Assembly: GCA_018267575.1 (NCBI GenBank)
Contig: JAFDYF010000100.1
Location: 91,372 to 155,371 of the forward strand
DNA length: 64,000 nucleotides
Source of the DNA: Bacteroidota bacterium
GTDB taxonomy: Bacteria > Bacteroidota > Bacteroidia > Chitinophagales > Chitinophagaceae
Reading direction: 5' to 3'
Shown here piece by piece: positions 26,372 through 33,355 of the stretch (position 1 is the stretch's first letter; each line of letters begins with the position of its first letter). Position numbers and translations under genes: made by a program. The notes beneath the pieces are model-generated. The model worked only from the letters and a program-made list of their open reading frames with translations, was not told where the DNA came from and searched no databases.

Positions 26372-26402
26372 CAAACCGCCTTTCAGTGACAAGGCGGTTT
26401 TG
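26372..26402 (+). terminator. Terminator-like hairpin after the sulfatase
   Basis: CAAACCGCCTT (26372-26382) pairs with AAGGCGGTTT (26391-26400) and T-rich sequence follows. It lies 39 bp after the sulfatase stop and immediately before repeat C. Confidence 0.6.
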
Positions 26403-26403
26403 T

Positions 26404-26797
26404 TTTAGGCTAAACTTTGCATAATGCATAGGGCGGTTCAGAGGCAGCAAAGTTTGCGCTTGCAAAAAAATAAGCTTGGTTCTTCATCGGGATCACATTT
26501 TTAAAAAGCTGCTTTGCCGGGCCGGTCAACTGGTTTTTCAAGGACGGACTGGTTTTCAAGGATTGGACTTTCAAATGTCTTTTTTAGAGACAATCTTAGT
26601 TGGACAATTGTTGACTGGTTCCTTTGGCAAAGCAGCACAAAGTCTCGGTAGTTTACTCCGATCTCTGGGTCTTCTGGATATTGGACTAAATGCCTTTCGC
26701 ATTTGTGATACAAAGTAAAGGCTTGGATGAAATTCTGTATGTAGAATTGCGCTTGATGTGTTGTAGTACTATTTCTATTTTTTGCTTTTAAAATGGA
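26404..26797. repeat. Structured repeat, copy C
   Basis: About 390 bp homologous to copy B. Stem I is AAACTTTGC (26412-26420) with GCAAAGTTT (26447-26455). Stem II is GCTGCTTTGCC (26508-26518) with GGCAAAGCAGC (26626-26636), continued by CCGGTCAAC/GTTGACTGG, nine pairs including one G-T. A GTCTT/GAGAC hairpin lies inside. An 80-codon open frame crosses it but is not conserved in copy B because of single-base indels, so I treat the element as non-coding. Confidence 0.65.
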
Positions 26798-27007
26798 GTT
26801 TTTACTGTGCCAATTCGGTTCACTATTTGGATTAAAGTCCTGATGCCAGGTAAGGCTTTTTTTGAACAGTCAGACCCTATAGGTGAACTTTGTTTTTGGG
26901 TATGTGAAGCGTATAATATCGGTCTATTGGGCTGATTTAATTGGTCAACTGTATTCAAATGGGGCAAAATTGAAGGGGGAATATGGGTTTGAGATTAAAA
27001 ATGATTC

Positions 27008-27244
27008 TACGTCGCAGCGGGTTCTGGCGCAGCCGACCCCGCGTTATATGAGGTTTGTACCAACTGGCGCGGATATGCAGCCATGCCAGGTGTTTGCGTA
27101 TCCGTGCCAAGCTAAGCGAGGCTTAACTGCCAACCACTTTGATTTTCTAAGCCCAGTGGGATCTGGCGAAAGTCCTAAACTTTGGAAAAGATTAGCCCAA
27201 CTTATTTATGTGGGGTCGGCTGCGCTAGACCCCGCTGCGACACA
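27008..27244. mobile_element. MITE-like element with 30-bp terminal inverted repeats
   Basis: Bases 27011-27040 and 27212-27241 are inverted repeats matching at 28 of 30 positions (left end GTCGCAGCGGG, right end CCCGCTGCGAC). Inside is a second imperfect hairpin (TGGCGCGGATATGC at 27065 against GCGTATCCGTGCCA near 27096-27109). It is GC-richer than its surroundings and encodes nothing recognisable. A 21-bp relative of the left end recurs at 28313-28333. An open frame running in from 26883 is not convincing. It borders a truncated amidohydrolase fragment. Confidence 0.55.
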
Positions 27245-27308
27245 TAACCTGAGTGGTCCTAGTTAAATTGCTGATAAAACAGGTTTCACCTATTGCAAAC
27301 GATGGCCA

Positions 27309-27453
27309 GTGGGGGGCTGGACAAAAAAAGTAGGATCAATTACTGTGGGAAAATATGCTGATATTATTGCAGTAGAATCAAATGCATTGGATGATGTTTT
27401 AGTTCTAGAAAATGTGAAGTTCGTAATAAATGGCGGGAGAGTTTGTAAGAATA
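27309..27453 (+). pseudogene. C-terminal fragment of an amidohydrolase
   Basis: About 48 codons encode the classic last strand region of amidohydrolases (imidazolonepropionase/prolidase-like), GSITVGKYADIIAVESN followed by ALDDVLVLENVKFVINGG and VCKN. The rest of the gene, including all metal-binding motifs, is missing. The frame then runs on without homology to 27584, overlapping the next gene. The break point lies about 65 bp after the MITE-like element, so insertion or deletion there probably destroyed the gene. Confidence 0.65.
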
Positions 27454-27534
27454 TTTTTTTATGTTCTTTCATTTCATTCGAACTAAAATGCCAGCATATA
27501 CGTATGTATCAAAAGATATATAAAATACACATTC

Positions 27535-28272
27535 ATGAAATTGAGCTTACAAAAAACAGGCCTGGTATTTTTATTGATAACTAACGCATGGATGATGCTC
27601 GCGTGCTCCAAAACAAACTCCTTTCAAATGTCATCACGGCCGACAGGCACAAATTATGATACAACAACAAAAACATATCTCGTCCTCGGTGACTCTTATA
27701 CCATTGGGCAGTCAGTATCCGTAAGCGATAGATACCCTGTGCAAACTGTTGCACTTTTGAATGGTGAAAAATATCATTTTTTAGATCCTGATATTATTGC
27801 AACAACGGGATGGACAACTGCTGATTTGCAAAATGCCATCAACAATTATCCTTTCACCGTTACCGAATATGACATTGTTACTTTATTGATTGGCGTTAAC
27901 AATCAATATCAGGGACAAACACAAGCTGAGTATAAACAAGAATTCACTGCGCTTCTACAAAAATCAATTGATCTTGCCGGAGGAAGATTTTCTCATGTGA
28001 TTGTTCTTTCCATTCCTGATTATTCAGTTACGCCTTTTGCAAATTACAGGAATGATAAAGCGATTATTGCCAGTCAGATCGATTCTTTCAATGTGATCAA
28101 TAAACAAATTGCCACTGCTTATAATGTGTCTTATATTGATATCACAGGCGAAACACGCAAAGCCGCTACCGACAATACGCTTCTCGCGTCAGATGAACTT
28201 CACTATTCAGGAAAAGAATATGCAATCTGGGCAAACATGCTTGCGGCTGAGATTAAAAAAATCCTATATTAA
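27535..28272 (+). CDS. SGNH/GDSL-family hydrolase lipoprotein
   Basis: A 245-residue predicted lipoprotein: hydrophobic N-terminus and lipobox MLAC with Cys24. The SGNH blocks are visible: GDSY with nucleophile Ser54, a Gly block near TTGW, Asn in LIGVNNQ (about 121), and Asp/His in SDELHYS (about 222-228). Such enzymes deacylate or demethylate esters of lipids or polysaccharides; the substrate is unknown. It stands isolated between repeat elements, with its start inside the non-homologous tail of the amidohydrolase fragment, which suggests a transferred or rearranged locus. Confidence 0.85.
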   Translation: MKLSLQKTGLVFLLITNAWMMLACSKTNSFQMSSRPTGTNYDTTTKTYLVLGDSYTIGQSVSVSDRYPVQTVALLNGEKYHFLDPDIIATTGWTTADLQNAINNYPFTVTEYDIVTLLIGVNNQYQGQTQAEYKQEFTALLQKSIDLAGGRFSHVIVLSIPDYSVTPFANYRNDKAIIASQIDSFNVINKQIATAYNVSYIDITGETRKAATDNTLLASDELHYSGKEYAIWANMLAAEIKKILY

Positions 28273-28312
28273 ATCTATTGCACGCTGAGAAGAATCAGAA
28301 ATAATATTTTCT

Positions 28313-28333
28313 TACGTCGAAGCGGGGTCTGGC
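28313..28333. repeat. Partial copy of the MITE-like terminus
   Basis: This 21-bp stretch matches 27008-27028 at 19 positions (TACGTCG, AGCGGG and TCTGGC shared). It has no matching right end nearby, so it is a fragment. Confidence 0.4.
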
Positions 28334-28367
28334 ATCCCAACTAGCGCAAGCATGTTAAAAAATCAGG

Positions 28368-28481
28368 ATCTGGCGCAAGGTTGTAGCTTGGGTTTGTGTG
28401 CGAGCTAAGCTTGTGCCAGCAGATTCATAATATTAAGGCACAAGCTTAGCCAACACACATTGCTTTGCTACCACGCCAGAT
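28368..28481. repeat. Long imperfect hairpin
   Basis: A 114-bp inverted repeat. The outer ATCTGGCG (28368-28375) pairs with CGCCAGAT (28474-28481), then TAGC/GCTA, then GTGTG/CACAC, then the inner GCTAAGCTTGTGCC/GGCACAAGCTTAGC around an AT-rich loop. It lies downstream of the SGNH gene and is far larger than a normal terminator. Confidence 0.55.
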
Positions 28482-28511
28482 TCTTGAATAACTATAAGCT
28501 TGGACCTATTG

Positions 28512-28651
28512 GGTGTTGTGCATGGCAAGGTGCGATGGCATCACCAACAACAATATGAAACTGGCAGGGACGATTTTGGTTTTTTGTGCCATTATAAGGG
28601 CTAGCCCATTGGCTGTTGGTGAGCCATCGCTCAAAGCTTTCCCGCAACACC
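28512..28651. repeat. Second long imperfect inverted repeat
   Basis: GGTGTTG (28512-28518) pairs with CAACACC (28645-28651). Inside, 28532-28549 pairs with 28614-28630, 17 pairs with one bulged base (GCGATGGC / GCCATCGC core). No coding sequence is recognised in 28273-28799. Confidence 0.5.
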
Positions 28652-28799
28652 AGCGGCGGAAAGTGAATATGTCTTTGCAAAATCCATTAAGAATGGGGTT
28701 TAATGACTTCGCAAAGTAACTATTTATGCCTGTTTATTCAATAGTATGATTTAGTATTCAAGAATCTTTAATTTGTTGATTTGTTTTATTTCAAATGGT

Positions 28800-30260
28800 T
28801 TAAGCTTCATCGTAAACCAACATCACGTCAAAATCAAATTTTTCCTTCGCGCCAATCAACGCAATAGTAACTTGTATTGGAAAATCCTTTTTATATGGTA
28901 CTTTCTCCCATATATCCGCTGGTATATTTATTGGTTGACTCAATATGATAGTTGGTCTGAAATGATATAGACTTGGATTTATCAAAATTGGTGGGGCTTT
29001 TATTGTTGAGGCCGTGCCAGTAACACAAGTAACCTTAATATACAAACCATTTTTCGTAAGTTGGCTACTCCATTCGTTAGGGTTTGACCATTCAAATAAA
29101 GGGGTCAATATAATGCTTTTGATTTCGATGGATGAGCTTTGGTTCGTCAATAGTAATTCTTTTCTTCTTTCATCATTCGTTAATCGTATAACCAAGTCTT
29201 TTTTAATGGTAGCCGTTCCTTCTATGCTGTAATTGGTGGCAGCACCAGCACCATGCATTGCCAGCAATTTATTTTGGACCATGTCAGCGATTATTCTTTT
29301 TACAGTTGGCAAAGGAATGTCTAATTTTTTTGCAATTTCCCCTGATTTAGAACCTGTATGATTTTCAACGAATGAATAGATTTTTTTCTCTCTCAACGTT
29401 AACTTGCCACTTTTTTTTTGTACTTCAAGTTTGGATATTAACTGGTTTTGGATGTTTTTAAGACAATCTAGGAAAAACATTACCCAGGGATACACATCCT
29501 CACCCGGTCTTTGTCTTTGACACTCCATTAAAATTTTGTAGTATTCGGTTTTTCGGTTTTCAATCTCGTGTTCAAAACTTACGTACTGTATCCATGAATA
29601 TCCATATTTAAGTAGCAATAATGTTCCCAATAAGCGGCTTAGTCGGCCATTCCCATCTTGAAATGGATGAATGCTCAGAAAATCATAAACGAATACAGCC
29701 GCTTTTATCAAGGGCAATGTTTCGATATCATTTTTATACCATGCTATCAAATTTGCTATTGCATCTTCAGTAGCAAATCCAGGATTTGTAGTTTTAAAAA
29801 TTACATATGTTGATCCATCCGGATTTCCAGCTTGCACCACATTGCTATGTTGTTTATAATTACCCTTGTGCCAGGCATCTTTTGTACTATACTTCATTAG
29901 GGAATTATGCAAGTGTTTCAGGTTATTCTCTGTAACATCTATATCCTTGAAGGATTCCGCTATCAACTCCATCGTTTCAAAATAACTGGCCACTTCCTGT
30001 TGATCCCTTTCTTCCAATCTTGAAATGTCAAGATTATTTATCAGCACTTCTACTTCATCATCAGTCATCCTGGAACCTTCGATACGTGTTGAAGCTCCGA
30101 CACTGCGGGTGGTGGCAATCGATTTCAGTTGTTTAAGGGTTTGTCCCTCTCGTTTTTCAATGGTTGTCCATGATGCATCAAATCGGTCTATTTGGCTGAT
30201 TTCATTGGTTAACTGCATCCAGTTTGGAGCAAAATTAAAAGTGTATATTGAGTTTGGCAT
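28800..30260 (-). CDS. Fic-domain protein with wHTH and an unknown C-terminal domain
   Basis: A cytoplasmic Fic protein of about 486 residues. The catalytic motif HPFQDGNGR (His near 198 with this start) is canonical for AMP-transfer by Fic enzymes. The N-terminal STRIEGSR (about 57-64) matches the (S/T)xxxE(G/N) inhibitory helix of class II Fic proteins, so activity should be self-restrained. Residues about 300-355 form a winged helix (LTLREKKIYSFVENHTG ... IPLPTVKRIIADMV). The last 130 or so residues are a beta-rich domain I do not recognise. The frame opens at 30305, but the ATG at 30260 places the upstream direct repeats outside the gene, so I prefer it. The target protein is unknown. Confidence 0.87.
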   Translation of the reverse strand: MPNSIYTFNFAPNWMQLTNEISQIDRFDASWTTIEKREGQTLKQLKSIATTRSVGASTRIEGSRMTDDEVEVLINNLDISRLEERDQQEVASYFETMELIAESFKDIDVTENNLKHLHNSLMKYSTKDAWHKGNYKQHSNVVQAGNPDGSTYVIFKTTNPGFATEDAIANLIAWYKNDIETLPLIKAAVFVYDFLSIHPFQDGNGRLSRLLGTLLLLKYGYSWIQYVSFEHEIENRKTEYYKILMECQRQRPGEDVYPWVMFFLDCLKNIQNQLISKLEVQKKSGKLTLREKKIYSFVENHTGSKSGEIAKKLDIPLPTVKRIIADMVQNKLLAMHGAGAATNYSIEGTATIKKDLVIRLTNDERRKELLLTNQSSSIEIKSIILTPLFEWSNPNEWSSQLTKNGLYIKVTCVTGTASTIKAPPILINPSLYHFRPTIILSQPINIPADIWEKVPYKKDFPIQVTIALIGAKEKFDFDVMLVYDEA

Positions 30261-30262
30261 AT

Positions 30263-30340
30263 AAAATGATACGATTTGATACGCTAATATACGATTATAA
30301 TTCATTTTTACCTTTAAAATGATTCGGTTTGATACGATTA
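30263..30340. promoter_or_regulatory. Paired direct repeats upstream of fic
   Basis: Two 25-bp direct repeats at 30263-30287 and 30316-30340 agree at 21 positions and share AAAATGAT, CG and TTTGATACG. Their starts are 53 bp apart, about five helical turns. They directly precede the preferred fic start, a position suited to autoregulation by the protein's own winged helix. Confidence 0.45.
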
Positions 30341-30381
30341 TGGCCGATAAGGATTTTTAAAAGCTAAGCCTTCAGCACTAA

Positions 30382-30552
30382 ATGAAATCGAAGGAAATAG
30401 GAATTTTCATTATTATCTCTTTTTTATCAATAATGCAAATGATTTGCCATGCTGAGACCTATGTATTAATTATGCAATTAAGTGTGGGTCGTGATGAAAC
30501 AGAAGTACAAAAAAGAAAAGCTATTAAATCATTGGAAATAAAAAGAAAATAA
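30382..30552 (+). CDS. Possible small secreted peptide
   Basis: A 56-codon open frame: MKSKEIGIFIIISF is a good signal-peptide core, with a plausible cleavage after CHA near residue 24. The mature part of about 32 residues is charged (GRDETEVQKRKAIKSLEIKRK). It fills most of the 30306-30618 spacer between fic and tRNA-Leu. No homologue is recognised, so it may be chance. Confidence 0.35.
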   Translation: MKSKEIGIFIIISFLSIMQMICHAETYVLIMQLSVGRDETEVQKRKAIKSLEIKRK

Positions 30553-30618
30553 ATTCTTTGAAACCTTGTTGTGGCGGCTTTGTGTAAATAAAGAAAAGCC
30601 ACTTTAAAAGCGGACTTG

Positions 30619-30703
30619 TGCCCAGAACAGGAATCGAACCTGCACATCCTTGCGAATACCAGATTTTGAGTCTGGCGCGTCTACCAATTCCGCCATCTGG
30701 GCA
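30619..30703 (-). tRNA. tRNA-Leu (anticodon CAA)
   Basis: An 85-nt tRNA on the minus strand. The acceptor stem TGCCCAG/CTGGGCA is perfect, the anticodon stem CCAGA/TCTGG encloses the loop CTCAAAA with anticodon CAA, a long class II variable arm is present, and the T arm contains GGTTCGATTCC. The CCA end is not encoded. It lies between fic and hscB; no duplicated 3' end indicating an integration site was noticed nearby. Confidence 0.95.
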
Positions 30704-30719
30704 TTTTATGTCTAAAGAG

Positions 30720-31256
30720 CTATTTGCGGGGTGCAATATTACGCAATTCAACTATCTTACCCAAAATGCGTTGCAGGTATTTTTTTTTGTAATAATAATC
30801 CTTTAATTCCTTCATGGCGGGCCCATCATCCCCCTTGTCTTGATAATTGTTGATCGTGGGTGCCACCTCCTCATAAATCTGCCCCATCAAGTTTTTGGCC
30901 TGTTCCTCGGTATGGCTTAATGCTGATGGATCTGCGCCTACTTCCGCATCCATCAATTGCTCATTGATGTCCATTACTTCCATCAAAAAATCAGGACTGA
31001 GTTTATATTTTTCTTCCTCCTCTATCAACCCTTTTATTTGTAGGAGGTAGTGGATCGTGAGGTCTTCGTTCTGGAATATCTTGAATGCCTGGTTCACCAT
31101 CGACGATTTTTCGAGCACGGAGGCTTGCTCCTCATCGGAGGCATTGGTAAAAAAATCAGGATGGTACTGGCGACTGAGTGCATAAAATTTTTGCTTTATG
31201 TATGCCTGATCGGGTTTTAATGTGATGGGCATTTCGTACAGCTCGAAATAGTTCAT
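30720..31256 (-). CDS. hscB: Fe-S assembly co-chaperone HscB
   Basis: A 178-residue J-domain co-chaperone that delivers the scaffold IscU to the Hsp70 partner during Fe-S cluster assembly. The N-terminal J domain carries HPD near residue 32 in SRQYHPDFF. The C-terminal three-helix region (about 85-178) includes LSPDFLMEVMDINEQL, typical for the scaffold-binding part. The length is normal for HscB. It is alone here rather than in an isc operon, with tRNA-Leu just downstream. Confidence 0.88.
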   Translation of the reverse strand: MNYFELYEMPITLKPDQAYIKQKFYALSRQYHPDFFTNASDEEQASVLEKSSMVNQAFKIFQNEDLTIHYLLQIKGLIEEEEKYKLSPDFLMEVMDINEQLMDAEVGADPSALSHTEEQAKNLMGQIYEEVAPTINNYQDKGDDGPAMKELKDYYYKKKYLQRILGKIVELRNIAPRK

Positions 31257-31352
31257 ACCGCAAAGTTAGGGAACTGTCAAAGCTTATGGATCATGCTTAT
31301 CAATAACCAACTCCCGACTTTGATGTAAATTGCCACAAGCAAAAAAATACAG

Positions 31353-32552
31353 ATGACAACGATTGGCTTGATTAGGGAGGGTAAAACGCCTTCGGACAAC
31401 CGGGTGGCGCTCACCCCGGCGCAATGCCGATGGATCCATAAGAATTCCAAGGAGGTAAAAGTAGTGGTTCAAACCAGTCCACACCGATGCTTTAGCGATA
31501 AGGAATATAGAATGGCCGGTGTGGAAGTAAAAGAAGATATGCATGACTGTGATATCCTTTTTGGGATCAAAGAAGTGCCCATTCCAGATCTGATAGAAGG
31601 TAAAACCTATCTCTTTTTTTCCCACACCAAAAAAATGCAGCCTTATAACCAGCAAATGTTCCGTAGCATCCTACAAAAAAAAATCACCCTGATTGATTAT
31701 GAATGTCTGGAACATGAGGATGGGCAACGAATATTGGGCTTTGGCTTTTTTGCGGGAATTGTGGGTGCCCATAATGGCATGATGGCCTATGGGAAACGGT
31801 CGGGCAGTTTTTCGCTACAGCGGGTATATATACAAAACAGCTTTAGGCAGTTGATCCATACTTATTTTGGGCTTCGTTTACCAAAAATAAAAATAGTGGT
31901 GACTGGCTCTGGTCGGGTGGCGCACGGGGTGTTGGAGATCATGAACCTGATGGGCATTATTGAGGTAGAATCAGATGAATTCCTCGGCCGTGCTTTTTCC
32001 TATCCGGTTTTTGTGCAGTTAAAAGGGGCAGATTTGTACGAACATAAAAAAACGGGTAGGTATAACCGGGAAGATTTTCATCTGCACCCAGAGGAATACC
32101 AAAGCCGGTTTCTCCCTTATACCAAAGAGGCGGATATATTGATGAATGGCATTTATTGGGATAAAGGAATGCCGCGTTTGTTTGAATGGGATGATATGCA
32201 AGCATCCGGCTTTCGGATCAAAACCATTGCAGACATCACGGATGACAAAAACGGTTCCGTGCCTTGTAACTTGGGTGATGCTACCATACAAGACCCCATC
32301 TATGGGGTAGATAAAATAAGCAGACTAAAAACAGTTCCTTATCTTGAAAACTCGGTTGATGTGATGGGGGTTGGCAATCTGCCAAATGAATTGCCAAGAG
32401 ATGCTTCCCGATATTTTGGGGAACAACTGATCAAGTTTTTATTGGAGGATTTATTGAAAGGAGGCTCTCCTGTTATTGACAAAGCCACCATGGTCAAAAA
32501 TGGCGTTTTGACTGAACATTTTGCATACCTAAAAGAATATGCGGGAGTATAA
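31353..32552 (+). CDS. Saccharopine dehydrogenase-like NAD(P)-dependent oxidoreductase
   Basis: A 399-residue cytosolic enzyme of the alanine dehydrogenase / lysine-forming saccharopine dehydrogenase group. The N-terminal domain opens with IGLIREGKTPSDNRVALTP, the typical substrate-binding start, and continues with FFSHTKKMQPYNQ. The Rossmann segment is IKIVVTGSGRVAHGVLEIM (about 178-196), with a late IADITDDKNGS and DVMGVGNLP. The closest analogue is fungal LYS1-type saccharopine dehydrogenase; lysine turnover is therefore the favoured role, but alanine dehydrogenase or transhydrogenase-alpha-like function cannot be excluded. It is divergent from hscB and convergent with trmN6. Confidence 0.78.
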   Translation: MTTIGLIREGKTPSDNRVALTPAQCRWIHKNSKEVKVVVQTSPHRCFSDKEYRMAGVEVKEDMHDCDILFGIKEVPIPDLIEGKTYLFFSHTKKMQPYNQQMFRSILQKKITLIDYECLEHEDGQRILGFGFFAGIVGAHNGMMAYGKRSGSFSLQRVYIQNSFRQLIHTYFGLRLPKIKIVVTGSGRVAHGVLEIMNLMGIIEVESDEFLGRAFSYPVFVQLKGADLYEHKKTGRYNREDFHLHPEEYQSRFLPYTKEADILMNGIYWDKGMPRLFEWDDMQASGFRIKTIADITDDKNGSVPCNLGDATIQDPIYGVDKISRLKTVPYLENSVDVMGVGNLPNELPRDASRYFGEQLIKFLLEDLLKGGSPVIDKATMVKNGVLTEHFAYLKEYAGV

Positions 32553-32587
32553 GCTTAATAAAGATTTGTATCGAGAAAAAATGCACT

Positions 32588-33301
32588 TTATAATTTCAGA
32601 TAATAATCCTTCATCAATTCAATAAATTCGCTGCTATACTTTCCTTCTGATTCTTGAATGGCCAGTGTGAATTCATCTGCCGCCCCCACTTGGTTTTTGG
32701 AAAAATGAAGGATGCTTCTGAAATAACTATGCGTAACAGTTTGCTTCACCAACAACTTTTCTTTGAGATGGAATCGGTAGCTTTTCGCGAGTTCCTCAAA
32801 ATAGGCGCTACGGTGATAAGGTAATAGGATACCAAAAGAACCTGATGAGTCGAGGTTCGCATCGATGGCTTCTATCAATTCCTTTAGGGATAATTCTTTG
32901 CTATGCTTGGCAATATTTTTTTCATTCACTGTTGAAACGAGGTCGTTTTCAAAAAAAGGTGGGTTGGAAATAATGAAATCGAATTTTTCATTGAAGGAAA
33001 AGGCACGTACATCTCCGGGGTAGACCTTGAATCGGTTTGCCCATTTGCTTTGTCCCGTATTTTCCTTGAGTTGTTTATAAGCCTGCAGATCGATTTCGAT
33101 GCCCGATATCCTGGCCTTGCTTTTTTGGGCGAGCATCAACATCAATAACCCGGTGCCACTACCAATATCCAACAGCTCGGAATAATTGGGGATTTTTTCT
33201 GCAAACCAAGCTCCCAATAGGCAGGCATCGGTGCACACTTTCATGGCACATTGATCCTGATGGATGATGAATTGTTTGAATTGAAAATAGTTATTGGGCA
33301 T
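32588..33301 (-). CDS. trmN6: tRNA1(Val) (adenine37-N6)-methyltransferase TrmN6-like
   Basis: A SAM-dependent methyltransferase of about 237 residues that modifies A37 of tRNA-Val in E. coli (YfiC). Motif I is LLDIGSGTGLLMLML (about 42-56), and the catalytic NPPFF (about 112-116) marks base N6-methylation. CxDACLLGAWF near the N-terminus is characteristic of this family. The open frame extends to 33349, but those 16 extra codons (PTLNPKPSTLNL) are simply a translated intergenic TTTAGGG-like repeat, so the ATG at 33301 is the start. It follows tsaD on the same strand. Confidence 0.85.
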   Translation of the reverse strand: MPNNYFQFKQFIIHQDQCAMKVCTDACLLGAWFAEKIPNYSELLDIGSGTGLLMLMLAQKSKARISGIEIDLQAYKQLKENTGQSKWANRFKVYPGDVRAFSFNEKFDFIISNPPFFENDLVSTVNEKNIAKHSKELSLKELIEAIDANLDSSGSFGILLPYHRSAYFEELAKSYRFHLKEKLLVKQTVTHSYFRSILHFSKNQVGAADEFTLAIQESEGKYSSEFIELMKDYYLKL

Positions 33302-33306
33302 GATGA

Positions 33307-33340
33307 GGTTTAAGGTGGAAGGTTTAGGGTTTAGGGTGGG
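33307..33340. repeat. TTTAGGG-like simple repeat
   Basis: Imperfect tandem GGTTTAGGGTTTAGGG-type units lie between trmN6 and tsaD. Short low-complexity runs of this kind are common in Bacteroidota intergenic DNA. Confidence 0.5.
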
Positions 33341-33355
33341 AAGCTTCAATGCTCA

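Noticed and set aside
26476..26718. 80-codon open frame within structured repeat C
   Set aside because: The homologous copy B has single-base indels and an early stop in this frame, so there is no coding conservation.
26883..27266. 127-codon open frame covering the MITE-like element
   Set aside because: Most of it is the translated inverted-repeat element; the first 40 or so residues are protein-like but match nothing I know.
30619..30703. tRNA-Leu as a possible integration site for an island containing fic
   Set aside because: No duplicated tRNA 3' end and no integrase gene were seen in the window.
33302..33349. N-terminal extension of TrmN6 (PTLNPKPSTLNL)
   Set aside because: It is the translation of a TTTAGGG-like intergenic repeat; the family start is at the ATG at 33301.
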